Source: Peterkaempfera sp044755465 (GTDB taxonomy: Bacteria; Actinomycetota; Actinomycetes; Streptomycetales; Streptomycetaceae). Taken from it: a DNA stretch of 64,000 nucleotides. Position numbers and translations under genes: made by a program. Below are positions 16,912-24,980 of the stretch, one piece after another; positions within the stretch are counted from its first letter, which is position 1, and each line of letters opens with the position of its first letter. The DNA lies in the NCBI RefSeq assembly GCF_044755465.1, contig NZ_JBIVRB010000005.1:257165-321164 (forward strand), given 5' to 3'. Under the pieces are notes generated by a model. That model did no database searches, was not told the origin of the DNA, and saw only the letters and a list, made by a program, of their open reading frames with translations.

Positions 16912-17298
16912 GTGTCTGTCGACCTGAATCACACCATCGTCCATTCCCGGGACAAGCGGGAGTCCGCCGAGTTCCTGGCCCGCATCCTCGGCCTGGAGGT
17001 CGGTGCCGAGTGGGGCCCGTTCCTACCGGTGGCCACCGGCAACGGGGTCACCCTGGACTTCGCCACCGCCGACGGGCCGGTCAGCTCGGAGCACTACGCC
17101 TTCCTCGTCACGGACGGGGAGTTCGACGCGGTGTTCGACCGGATCGAGCGGGCCGGGATCACCTACTACGCCGATCCGCACCGGGCGCAGCCGGGCGAGA
17201 TCAACCACCGCTACGGCGGGCGCGGGCTGTACTTCCTGGACCCGTCCGGTCACGCCATGGAGGTCATCACCCGTCCGTACGGCAGTCACCCGCAGTAG
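16912..17298 (+). CDS. VOC-superfamily (glyoxalase/dioxygenase-like) protein
   Basis: About 128 residues from GTG 16912, which follows GGAGG by nine bases; the open frame goes back to 16873 but that part lacks family sequence. Paired beta-alpha-beta-beta-beta modules are visible: DLNHTIVHSRDKRESAEFLA at the start and RGLYFLDPSGHAMEVITRP near the end, with a histidine and a glutamate at the usual metal-ligand positions. Members include glyoxalase I, extradiol dioxygenases and fosfomycin- or bleomycin-resistance proteins. The exact activity is unknown. Confidence 0.88.
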   Translation: MSVDLNHTIVHSRDKRESAEFLARILGLEVGAEWGPFLPVATGNGVTLDFATADGPVSSEHYAFLVTDGEFDAVFDRIERAGITYYADPHRAQPGEINHRYGGRGLYFLDPSGHAMEVITRPYGSHPQ

Positions 17299-17315
17299 CC
17301 GGGCGCCCCTCGGCG

Positions 17316-18407
17316 TCAGCGCAGGGTGGCGGTGAGGGCGGCGCGGGTGGGGGTGGGGTGGGTGAGCAGGTCGGTGCTGTCCGCGAACTGGTCGATGGCG
17401 CCGGTGAGCGGCAGGGCCCGTACGGCGGGGTTGGTGACCCGGGCGGTGAGGGCGGCCGTGAACCGTTCGGCGCGCAGCACCTGGAACGGGCGGTCGTGGT
17501 ACGGCCGGGTGGCCGGGTCGACCGGGTCGGTGAGGGCCAGCCGGTGGTGCGCGGCGGCGACGGTCTCGTACGCGCGGCACAGCCACCGCTCCCGGGTGCG
17601 CCAGTCGGTGGCGGCGAGCGCGGCGGTGAGGACGGGGGTGAGCCCGGGTCCGTCGGGGGTGCGGGCGAAGGCGCTGCCGAGCCATTTGCCGTACGGCGGG
17701 TAGCGGCGGGCCATCAGCAGGCAGAGCCGCATCAGCTCGCGGACCAGCCGGGCGGCCACCACGGCGGAGCCGAGTTCGTCGCCCACCTCGCCGCAGCGGC
17801 CGACGAACGCCTCCTCCTGGGAGATCCGCTGCCACTGGCAGGCCAGCAGGTGCAGCCAGAGGTCGTGCGGGTACCAGGCGAGGGCGGCCCGCGCCGGGGC
17901 GAGCCGGCCGAGGCCGTCGTGGAAGACGGCGCCGGCGGTGACCTCGGCCAGCCGCTGGGTGGGGGTGGCCAGCCAGTCCGTCGTGGTGACGCCGTCGCCG
18001 GGGTCGAAGCCCAGCTGGGCGGTGAACCAGGAGTGCGGGTCGGTGACCTCGACCCGGTGGTGTACGGGCCCGTCGGTGGCCCGCATCACCCGGACCTGCT
18101 CGTTCTCCCCGGCGGCGAAGTGGGTGGGGTAGCCGTGGAAGGTCTTCGGCAGCCGCCGGGAGAGCAGGTCGGTGATCCGTTCGCCGTACCGGGCGGCGTC
18201 CGGCGGGTGCAGGAAGAGGGTCAGCCGCGGGCCCCACTCGTGGTCGGCGGAGCGGGCGGTGTCGAAGCCGAGGACTTCCGAGCCGCCGCCCAGCCGGGCG
18301 GCGGAGTACGCGACGCCGGGCAGGGCCTCGTCCAGCAGCGGGCGCACCGCCTCGGTGTGGAAGCGGCGGCAGAGTTCCAGGCCGGGGAGGAAGGGCGGCG
18401 GCGTCAT
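17316..18407 (-). CDS. DUF4037-domain protein (nucleotidyltransferase-like fold)
   Basis: The 363-residue protein matches the DUF4037 layout: N-terminal LARLGGGSEVLGFD-like nucleotidyltransferase segment (here RLGGGSEVLGFDTARSADHE, about residues 39-58) and a helical C-terminal half with PHDLWLHLLACQWQRISQEE (about 172-191) and ARRYPPYGKWL. The active-site aspartate pattern is only partly recognisable, so catalytic competence is uncertain. Such proteins are common in Streptomyces and may be related to aminoglycoside nucleotidyltransferases; function is not established. It is convergent with the VOC gene, with 17 bases between stops. Confidence 0.85.
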   Translation of the reverse strand: MTPPPFLPGLELCRRFHTEAVRPLLDEALPGVAYSAARLGGGSEVLGFDTARSADHEWGPRLTLFLHPPDAARYGERITDLLSRRLPKTFHGYPTHFAAGENEQVRVMRATDGPVHHRVEVTDPHSWFTAQLGFDPGDGVTTTDWLATPTQRLAEVTAGAVFHDGLGRLAPARAALAWYPHDLWLHLLACQWQRISQEEAFVGRCGEVGDELGSAVVAARLVRELMRLCLLMARRYPPYGKWLGSAFARTPDGPGLTPVLTAALAATDWRTRERWLCRAYETVAAAHHRLALTDPVDPATRPYHDRPFQVLRAERFTAALTARVTNPAVRALPLTGAIDQFADSTDLLTHPTPTRAALTATLR

Positions 18408-18485
18408 GCCGCAGAGGCTGCCGGATCGGCGGGCGGTCCGCGACCGGTTTTGCCGGCCCCCGGCCCGCCCGCCTGCCGGGGCGGG

Positions 18486-19865
18486 TCAGTGGTGGAAGGC
18501 GACCTTGGCGTTCTCCGGTCGGGCGTGGCCGGTCAGCTCGGACAGTGAGCGGCGCAGGTCCTGGATGAAGAGGGCCATCTTGTCGCCGCTGATGCCGTGC
18601 CTGATCAGCACCCGCTGGATGACCGTCTGCTGCCGGTCCGGCGGCAGCGGGTAGGACGGCACCTGCCAGCCGCGCATCCGGAGGTCGTCGGAGAGCCGGT
18701 ACAGGTCGAAGGGGGAGCCGTCGGGGTCCTTCAGCGTGTAGGAGACGGCGGGCAGCGCGCCCCGGCCGTCGTACAGCAGGGTGAACGGGCCCAGCTCGGC
18801 GATCTCGTCGGCCAGCCGGGCGGCGGTGTCCAGGCAGTACTGCTGGACCCGGCGGTAGCCCGCGCGGCCCAGCCGCAGCAGCAGGAAGTACTGGGCGATG
18901 ACCTCGCCGCCCGGCCGGGAGAAGTTCAGCGCGAAGGTCGGCATCCGGCCGCCCAGGTAGTCCACGTCGAAGACCAGCTCCTCGGGCAGGTCGGCGGCCT
19001 CCCGCCAGATCGCCCAGCCGATGCCCAGCGGCGCCATGCCGTACTTGTGCCCGGAGGTGTTGATCGACTTGACCCGGGGCAGCCGGAAGTCCCACTCCAG
19101 CTCCGGCTGGACGAACGGCGCGATGAACCCGCCGCTGGCGGCGTCCACGTGCAGCGGTATGTCGAGGCCGGTGTCCCGCTCGATGGCGTCCAGCTCGGCG
19201 GCCAGCTCCTTGACCGGCTCGTAGTCGCAGGTGAAGGTGACGCCGAGGATGGCGACCACGCCGATGGTGTTCTCGTCCACGTGCTCGCGCAGCTGTTCGG
19301 GGCGTAGGCCGGTCGCGCCTGGCCGCAGCGGCACCTGGCGCAGCTCGACGTCGAAGTAGCGGGCGAACTTCTCCCAGCACACCTGCACCGGCCCGCAGAC
19401 CAGGTTCGGCCGGTCGGCGGGCTGCCCGGCGGCCTCCCGGCGCTTGCGCCACCGCCACTTCATGGCCAGGCCGCCGAGCATCGCCGCCTCGCTGGAGCCG
19501 GTGGTGGAGCAGCCGACGGCGGTGGCGCTGTCCGGGGCGTTCCACAGGTCGGCGAGGATGTGGACGCACCGCGACTCGATCTCGGCCGTCTGCGGGTACT
19601 CATCCTTGTCGATCATGTTCTTGACGAGGTTCTCGTCCATCAGGCGGTGGACGTGGGGCTCGCTCCAGGTGGTGCAGAAGGTCGCCAGGTTCTGCGCCGC
19701 GTTGCCGTCCAGGTCCAGTTCGTCGTGGATCAGCTGGTAGACGATGTACGGGTCGGTGGGGCCGTCCGCGAGGCGGCGCCGGGGCAGGGTGCCCTCGCTC
19801 AGTGGAGTCGCGTACACGTCAAGCGAATTGGCCCGGCGGCTCCGGTCCACTTGGTGCAGGGCCAT
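18486..19865 (-). CDS. gadB: glutamate decarboxylase (PLP dependent)
   Basis: The 459-residue protein has the length and landmarks of class II PLP decarboxylases of the GAD type. The cofactor lysine is in SINTSGHKYGMAPLG (about 263-277), the upstream phosphate and ring-binding region is CSTTGSSEAAMLGGLAMKW, and LHVDAASGGFIAPF precedes the lysine. It converts L-glutamate to GABA with use of a cytoplasmic proton. ATG 19865 follows GAGGAGG at good spacing. No glutamate/GABA antiporter or GABA transaminase is adjacent, so an acid-resistance system is not supported. An aldehyde dehydrogenase at 47.2 kb could act on succinic semialdehyde-like products, but it is distant. Confidence 0.94.
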   Translation of the reverse strand: MALHQVDRSRRANSLDVYATPLSEGTLPRRRLADGPTDPYIVYQLIHDELDLDGNAAQNLATFCTTWSEPHVHRLMDENLVKNMIDKDEYPQTAEIESRCVHILADLWNAPDSATAVGCSTTGSSEAAMLGGLAMKWRWRKRREAAGQPADRPNLVCGPVQVCWEKFARYFDVELRQVPLRPGATGLRPEQLREHVDENTIGVVAILGVTFTCDYEPVKELAAELDAIERDTGLDIPLHVDAASGGFIAPFVQPELEWDFRLPRVKSINTSGHKYGMAPLGIGWAIWREAADLPEELVFDVDYLGGRMPTFALNFSRPGGEVIAQYFLLLRLGRAGYRRVQQYCLDTAARLADEIAELGPFTLLYDGRGALPAVSYTLKDPDGSPFDLYRLSDDLRMRGWQVPSYPLPPDRQQTVIQRVLIRHGISGDKMALFIQDLRRSLSELTGHARPENAKVAFHH

Positions 19866-20624
19866 GGGTGCCTCCTCGACTGGACGGCGGGCGGATCGGT
19901 ACGGGCGTGCCGCGTACGGGCCGCGCCTGCCCGGCCCGGCCGCTGCCGGTCAGGGCGCACCGCCCATCGAACGCCAGTGTGGTGCGTGTCGGCGGGTGCC
20001 GCCACCGCGACGCGGAACGGAACTCCGGCGCACCCATGGGCAAGGCCGACATCGGTCTCGACCAGTTACTCCGTCCGTGGAAACGCCGACGCGTTCGGGG
20101 TGGCCGGCCGGTACGGCGAGTTCGTGCTCGGCGGCGGCGCCGACTTCCGTGGCGGGTTCGGTGGCGGCAATGAAACTGACCGCCGCCGAGGTCGGCGCGC
20201 TGCCCGGCCGGGCGGCCCTGGTGGTCCGTGGGCCCCTCCGGCGTCCCGTCCGACATGCCGTCGGACCCGCCCTCCGGCGGTGCGCCCGCCATGCCGGAGA
20301 GCGCGGCCCCCGGCGGCAGCGGCCTGCCGCCGATCACCGTCGGCGGCGCCGTCGTGCCGGTGGTGGCGGCCCGGCGGCGCAGGTCGGGTGGGCGTGCCTG
20401 ACGCGACGTCAGCAGGAGTCGAATCCCGCTCGCTCGGCCGGTCGGACCGGGCGGGAATCCGCCTGCCGGGGGGCGTGCGGCCCTGGCAGGGGGCGCGCGG
20501 CTGATCCATGCGCAGGTGGACGCATCCGCGCGCTGGTCCCGATGCCTGACTACGGGGAAGGTTCACAGTGTGGCGGGCGCTGAACCCGGTGCTCCCGTCG
20601 AGCGCATCGCGAAGGGACTTCGAC
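19866..20624. other. 759-base spacer, possible eroded coding traces
   Basis: No intact gene is supported. From ATG 20169 (KLTAAEVGALPGRAALVV) the frame looks protein-like for about 20 codons; after a shift near 20220 another frame reads SGVPSDMPSDPPSGGAPAMP and on to LPPITVGGAVVPVV, ending with TGA near 20402. This could be a frameshifted small gene, but it may be chance. A short palindrome ctgacg-N3-cgtcag lies at 20398-20412. Confidence 0.35.
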
Positions 20625-21428
20625 ATGGCCCGCATGCCCGGAGCGCAGTACCGCCCCGTCGTCAACGTCCACAAGGACGGCGTCCTGGAGCGCCGCGGCC
20701 TGGTGCTGCACGTCCAGGACGACACCGGCAACCCGTACGCCTGGTTCAACAACCCGTCCTCGCAGGCGAGCAGCGACTTCTGGGTGCAGCGGGACGGGAG
20801 CATCGACCAGTACTGCGACACCGGCGTGGACTACGCCTGGGCGCAGGGCGCGGGCAACCCGTACTACGCCTCGGTGGAGACCGAGGGCCACCCGGACACC
20901 GCGCTCACCAGCGACCAGGTGGAGGCGGTGGCGCAGATCTACGCCTGGGGGCACTCGGAGTTCGGCTGGCCGCTGGCGGTGGTCGACTCGACCACCGCAC
21001 ACGGGTTCACCTACCACGGGGCGGGCGGCGCGGCCTGGGGCAACCACCCCGACTGCCCGGGTGACCTGCGGAAGGCCCAGCGGGCGGCCATCATCTCCCG
21101 GGCCAAGGAGATCCTGGGCGGCGGCAAGGACGGCGGCGGCGCCACGGTGAGCCTGGCCCACGTCGTCGCGGCGGCGAAGGCGGACCCGAAGGCCGCGCAG
21201 GGGCACACCACCTACCGGGACGAGGTGCTGGTGGTGGAGAAGGCGCTCCAGGCCGAGGGGCTGCTCGCCGCCCAGTGGGTGGACGGCAGCTTCGGTACGA
21301 AGACCATCACGGCGTACGCGGCCCTCCAGCGCCGCTACGGGTACAGCGGGGCCGACGCGGACGGCATCCCCGGCCGCAAGAGCCTCACCAAGCTGGGCGG
21401 CGCCCACGACTTCTCCGTCACCGCCTGA
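20625..21428 (+). CDS. N-acetylmuramoyl-L-alanine amidase (Amidase_2) with C-terminal peptidoglycan-binding domain
   Basis: 267 residues from ATG 20625, preceded by GAAGGGA. The Amidase_2/PGRP catalytic domain covers about residues 10-160. The expected zinc ligands are the histidine in RGLVLHVQDD, the histidine in GFTYHGAGG and the cysteine in WGNHPDCPG. A linker of glycines follows, then a peptidoglycan-binding-like repeat near residues 205-260 (VEKALQAEGLL, GSFGTKTITAYAALQRRYG). It cleaves the bond between muramic acid and the stem peptide. No signal peptide or membrane segment is visible, which is more like a phage endolysin than a secreted autolysin. No phage genes adjoin it. Confidence 0.9.
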   Translation: MARMPGAQYRPVVNVHKDGVLERRGLVLHVQDDTGNPYAWFNNPSSQASSDFWVQRDGSIDQYCDTGVDYAWAQGAGNPYYASVETEGHPDTALTSDQVEAVAQIYAWGHSEFGWPLAVVDSTTAHGFTYHGAGGAAWGNHPDCPGDLRKAQRAAIISRAKEILGGGKDGGGATVSLAHVVAAAKADPKAAQGHTTYRDEVLVVEKALQAEGLLAAQWVDGSFGTKTITAYAALQRRYGYSGADADGIPGRKSLTKLGGAHDFSVTA

Positions 21429-21960
21429 GCCGGCCGCCTGAGCCCGGGGCCGAGGCCGGCTGCCTTCAGCGGCTGCCCGGCGGCCGCAGGAGCGTACCTG
21501 GGCCGGGCCGTGGGCGGCGGCCGGGAGTCCCGAGTGGCCGATGTGCGGGTGCCCCGGGTGTGCGACGGGCGGATCGTGGCCTCCCGCCGACCACCACGAC
21601 CACGCCGCCCTCGCCGCCGCCGCGCCGGGGGCCGCTCCGCAGTCGGGGCGAACGAGTCGCGGTGCGGCGCGGCAGCGGAGGGCGGCGCGCATCATGGGTA
21701 CGGGGGCCCGTTGCGGGCCCCCGACCGCACCGCACTGGCGGGCCGATCGGTCTGTCGGGCGTCGACATATGCCATAGGGCAATGAATGAGCCGCGTATGA
21801 ACCAGCGTTGCGCCCTGAACCCCGCTTGGACCGTTGCCCTAGGTAAACTATAACCTTCGATCATGGTCACAGGTGGTCAGGAAGCGAGGCGGCACGGGGC
21901 CCTCCAGCGGGCTCCCCGCCTCCCGGCGCGCGAAGGGCACCGCGCGCCGCAGAAGTGCGC
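21429..21960. other. 532-base convergent spacer with hairpins and an inverted repeat pair
   Basis: No gene is supported. The region contains a hairpin at 21702-21722 and an inverted pair tagggcaa (21775-21782) and ttgcccta (21834-21841), followed by the A+T-rich ggtaaactataacc (21842-21855), the most A+T-rich run nearby. It could hold a promoter or regulator site, but no gene follows on the plus strand before 22561. Confidence 0.4.
21702..21722. terminator. hairpin, possible terminator
   Basis: Perfect 9-base arms gggggcccg and cgggccccc with a 3-base loop. It is 270 bases beyond the amidase stop and 239 bases beyond the MarR stop on the other strand, so its owner is unclear. Confidence 0.4.
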
Positions 21961-22458
21961 TCAGGCGAGTTCGCGGTCCTCGACCGCCGCGCCGTCCGGC
22001 TCCGCCGCGCGGTGGAACTCCTCCAGGCCCACCAGCAGCGAGGCGCGGGCGGAGGGCGGCATGTCGGCCAGTGTGGCCCGCAGGTCCTTGCGCCGCAGCT
22101 CACGCAGCTCGGCGAGCAGTTCGACCCCCTCGCCGGTCAGGTGCAGGATCACCTGCCGCCGGTCCGACTCGCCGGTGTCCCGGTCGATCAGCCCGGCCGC
22201 CTGCAACCGGTCGCAGAGCCTGCTGGTCACCGACGCGGCGGTGCCCAGCTCCTCGGCCAGCCGGCGCAGATGGATTCCCCGGTGCCGGTCGATGGTGATC
22301 AGGGCACGCATCTGGGACGTGGACACCGTGGTGCCCAGCGCCTCGTGCGCCCTGCCCCACAGCACCACCAGTGACTCGACGGCGTACAGCATCGCGGTGG
22401 CGACATCGTCGGGGGACGTCAGGTGGGCGGTGCGGGAGCGGGGGCGGTGGTACGTCAT
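21961..22458 (-). CDS. MarR-family transcriptional regulator
   Basis: 165 residues from ATG 22458, placed eight bases after GGGAGG. The winged helix reads GIHLRRLAEELGTAASVTSR (about 61-80) with the wing GESDRRQVILHLTGEG. It is divergent from the PP2C-like gene at 22561, with about 100 bases between starts, so it may control that gene and itself. No obvious palindrome was seen in the spacer. The C-terminal dimerisation helices end in an acidic tail. The ligand is unknown. Confidence 0.9.
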   Translation of the reverse strand: MTYHRPRSRTAHLTSPDDVATAMLYAVESLVVLWGRAHEALGTTVSTSQMRALITIDRHRGIHLRRLAEELGTAASVTSRLCDRLQAAGLIDRDTGESDRRQVILHLTGEGVELLAELRELRRKDLRATLADMPPSARASLLVGLEEFHRAAEPDGAAVEDRELA

Positions 22459-22560
22459 GCGGCAACCCTCCCAACTCCCAGCTTTCCACAACAGTGTGCC
22501 TCACCCGCGCGCCGGTGCTGCCGCCGCCGCAGGCCGGACCGCCTGGCAGGGGCACGCCCG

Positions 22561-23889
22561 ATGACCGCCGACGACCGGGTCTGCGCCGCCCGCCGGGCCC
22601 TCCAGGGCGCCGTACCGGACGCGTTGGTGACCGTCCTCGACCGGGTGCTCTCCGAGCACTTCCGGGCGGTGGGCAGCAGACTGCTGCTGATCGACTACAG
22701 CATGTCACTGCTCTGCCCGGTACGGATCGCCGTCCCGCCGCGCGGCGGAGCAGCGGACGGACCGGACGCCCCGGGCCTCCCCGGCACCGGCGACCCGGCC
22801 CCGGACCCGGCCGGGCAGCAGGGCCAGCACGGCCAGCACGGCCAGCACGGCCAGGACGGCCAGGACGGCCAGGACGGCCAAGGCGGGCCGGAGGACGGCG
22901 GCGCCCCGCCGGAGCCGGTCAACGGCACCCCGGCGGGCCGGGTCTTCGCCGCCCAGCGGCCGGAGGCCACCGGGCACACCCTGCTGCTGCCGGTCACCGT
23001 CCGGGGCGACCGGCAGGGCGTGCTCGAAGTACGGCTGCCGCAGCCGCCCGGCCCCACCGAGCTGGCCGAGCTGGCCGAGGTCGCGGGCGCCCTGGGCCAC
23101 GCCCTGGTGGTCGCGGACCGGGAGACCGACCTCTATCTGCGCGCCCGCCGCCCCCGGCGGCTCACCCTGGCCGCCGAGATGCAGTGGCAACTGCTGCCCG
23201 GCCGCTCCTGCGAACGCCCCGAGTACAGCCTCGGAGCACACCTGGAGCCCGCCTACGCCGTCCACGGCGACCACTACGACTGGACGGCCGAGGCCGACCA
23301 GCTGACCGTCTCGGTGACCAACGGCATGGACCGGGGCACCCGGGCCGCCGCCCTCACCGGGCTCGCCGTCGGCGCGCTGCGCAACGCCCGCCGCCTGGGC
23401 GAGCGCATCCCGATCGCCCATCAGGCGAGCCTGGCCGACCAGGCGATCTACGGCATGTACGGCGGCAAGAGCCATGTCTCCACGCTGCTGCTCCACTTCG
23501 ACCTGGAGACCGGCCGGGTCAGCGCGGTGGACGCGGGGTCGCCCAAGGTGCTGCGGCTGCGCGACGGCCGGGTGGACGTCCTGGAGCTGGACGCGCAGTT
23601 GCCGCTCGGCATGTTCGAGGAGACGCACTACGTCTCCCAGGAGCTGCCGGTACGCCCCGGCGACCGGCTGGTGGTGGTGAGCGACGGCGTGCACGGCGCG
23701 CGCTCCCCGCGCGGGGAGCTGTTCGGTGACCGGATGCTGCTGAACGCCATCAGCGGCAGCCGGATGGCACCGCCCGCCGAGGCCGCCCGGCTGATCATCC
23801 GACAGGTGGGCGAGCACGAGGCGTCGGATTCCGGCCGGGGGCCCGCCGACGACGCGGTGGTGGTGGTCGTGGACTGGCGCGGCAGGTGA
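22561..23889 (+). CDS. SpoIIE/PP2C-like protein with degenerate metal site and Gly-Gln repeat
   Basis: 442 residues. The N-terminal 150 residues form a sensor-like region interrupted by a hydrophilic low-complexity repeat from six 9-base units (GQHGQHGQHGQDGQDGQDG). The C-terminal PP2C/SpoIIE domain (about 215-440) keeps GDHYDW, VVVSDGVHG and PADDAVVVVVD. The second metal motif, normally GDxxGHG, reads TNGMDRGTRAA, with asparagine in place of the aspartate. The protein may therefore be a weak or inactive phosphatase with a binding role; this is inferred. Start ATG 22561 follows GGCAGGGG. It is divergent from the MarR gene. Most Streptomyces proteins of this type act in anti-sigma partner switching. 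Confidence 0.87.
   Translation: MTADDRVCAARRALQGAVPDALVTVLDRVLSEHFRAVGSRLLLIDYSMSLLCPVRIAVPPRGGAADGPDAPGLPGTGDPAPDPAGQQGQHGQHGQHGQDGQDGQDGQGGPEDGGAPPEPVNGTPAGRVFAAQRPEATGHTLLLPVTVRGDRQGVLEVRLPQPPGPTELAELAEVAGALGHALVVADRETDLYLRARRPRRLTLAAEMQWQLLPGRSCERPEYSLGAHLEPAYAVHGDHYDWTAEADQLTVSVTNGMDRGTRAAALTGLAVGALRNARRLGERIPIAHQASLADQAIYGMYGGKSHVSTLLLHFDLETGRVSAVDAGSPKVLRLRDGRVDVLELDAQLPLGMFEETHYVSQELPVRPGDRLVVVSDGVHGARSPRGELFGDRMLLNAISGSRMAPPAEAARLIIRQVGEHEASDSGRGPADDAVVVVVDWRGR
22822..22878. repeat. 9-base in-frame tandem repeat in the PP2C-like gene
   Basis: Three ggccagcac units (22822-22848) are followed by three ggccaggac units (22849-22875) and a partial copy, encoding GQH and GQD tripeptides. 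Confidence 0.9.
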
Positions 23890-24048
23890 GCGGCCCGCCC
23901 GCCCGCAGCGGTCTCGGCCGGCCGGGGGACGCCTTTCACCCAAAGGACGCGAACGCGTCGCGGGGGTCGGCACCCGGTGCCAGATTGGGGTCCGAGCCAT
24001 GCACCCGCCGGTGGCAGCCCGCGCCGGCCAGCTGACGGAGGACCCATC

Positions 24049-24636
24049 GTGCCCGCATACCGCCACCGCGTCCCGACCCTGGTCGCCGCTCCGCTGCTCG
24101 CGGCGCTGCTCCTGGTGTCCGGCTGCTCCGGCTCCGACTCGTCCAACGCCGGCGGCGGTGGCAGCGCTGCCGCCACCGGCGGTACCGCCGCCGGCTCGCC
24201 CTCACCGAGCAGCACCCAGGAGAAGGTCAAGCTCGCCAAGACCAAGTTCGTCGCCAACGCCGGTCTCGCCGCCGGGGCCACCTACCAGTGGCTGTACAAG
24301 CCGTACAAGGCGGGCAAGTTCAAGAAGGGCGCCGACGGCCGCAAGATGGCACTGGTCAAGGGCGCGCTGGCCGGTGCGTTCACCTACAACCGGCTCAAGG
24401 CGGCGATCAAGGACGCCCAGGGCGACCCGACGCTCTCCAAGGCGGTGGCCCCGCTGACGGCCGGGGTCGAGAAGCTCAAGCAGACCGCGACCAGCATCCG
24501 CAGCGGCGACAACGCCGAGGGCGGCGCCAACCAGTTCCAGGGCGTCATCGACAGCTTCAAGCAGGCGGGCAAGGCGGCGGGCGCCGACGTCACCAACAAG
24601 GTGCCCTCGCTGAGCCAGCTCAGCTCGGGCGGCTGA
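24049..24636 (+). CDS. lipoprotein of unknown function
   Basis: 195 residues from GTG 24049, six bases after GGAGGA. A lipoprotein signal is clear: basic YRHR, a leucine/alanine core and lipobox VSGC with the cysteine at about residue 26. A Ser/Gly/Ala-rich linker follows, then a helical domain with repeated alanines and lysines (KLAKTKFVANAGLAAGA, KLKQTATSI). It is thus anchored on the outer face of the membrane. I know no family for it. It precedes the SigK operon by about 170 bases and could be part of the envelope stress response, but no link is shown. Confidence 0.85.
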   Translation: MPAYRHRVPTLVAAPLLAALLLVSGCSGSDSSNAGGGGSAAATGGTAAGSPSPSSTQEKVKLAKTKFVANAGLAAGATYQWLYKPYKAGKFKKGADGRKMALVKGALAGAFTYNRLKAAIKDAQGDPTLSKAVAPLTAGVEKLKQTATSIRSGDNAEGGANQFQGVIDSFKQAGKAAGADVTNKVPSLSQLSSGG

Positions 24637-24697
24637 CGCGTCGGCGGGGGCGGCGGCGCGGGAGCGAAAGGCGCGCGGCAGGCGGTGCGGACGACCA

Positions 24698-24725
24698 CCA
24701 ATCCGCCGACCGACCGGCCACGAAC
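24698..24725 (+). promoter_or_regulatory. candidate SigK-type promoter before the sigK operon
   Basis: CCAATC (24698-24703), 16 bases, then ACGAAC (24720-24725). This resembles the mycobacterial SigK consensus CCATCC-N16/17-CCGAAC and would allow autoregulation. Pattern match only. Confidence 0.4.
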
Positions 24726-24809
24726 AAGGCAGGGACGGCACGGCCGCCCCGGTCGTCGCACCCGCCCGGACCCGCCCGGTCCCGGCCCGACAGTCCCCGG
24801 AGGGACCGC

Positions 24810-24980
24810 ATGCCGCCACGCCGCCCACAGCCCGCCCCGTCGAGCGCCGGCGCGCCACCGCGACCGTACGCCCCCTCAGCATCCCCCGCGCCCCCAGCAT
24901 CCCCCGCGCCCCAAGCGCCCCCCGCCCACCCCGGCCCCAGCGCGCGCCAGGGCGCGGCCCGGCGGGAGGCGGGGCAGTGA
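24810..24980 (+). CDS. small proline/alanine-rich ORF coupled to sigK
   Basis: A 56-residue ORF from ATG 24810, preceded by GGAGGGA at good spacing, with its TGA overlapping the GTG of sigK as GTGA. The product is highly basic and rich in proline (repeats like SPAPPASPAPQ) with no known domain. The good ribosome site plus four-base overlap are what a real translationally coupled gene or leader peptide would show. The low-complexity composition could equally arise by chance in G+C-rich DNA. Proline runs would slow translation, so a role in setting SigK output is conceivable but inferred. Confidence 0.4.
   Translation: MPPRRPQPAPSSAGAPPRPYAPSASPAPPASPAPQAPPAHPGPSARQGAARREAGQ

Noticed and set aside
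17023..19569. 848-codon minus-strand frame
   Set aside because: Arginine/proline-rich alternate frame of the DUF4037 and glutamate decarboxylase genes.
18486..19865. glutamate-dependent acid resistance system
   Set aside because: No glutamate/GABA antiporter or related regulator is adjacent to the decarboxylase.
20405..20440. tRNA-like T-loop (gagtcgaatcccgctc)
   Set aside because: No acceptor, D-arm or anticodon stem could be paired around it.
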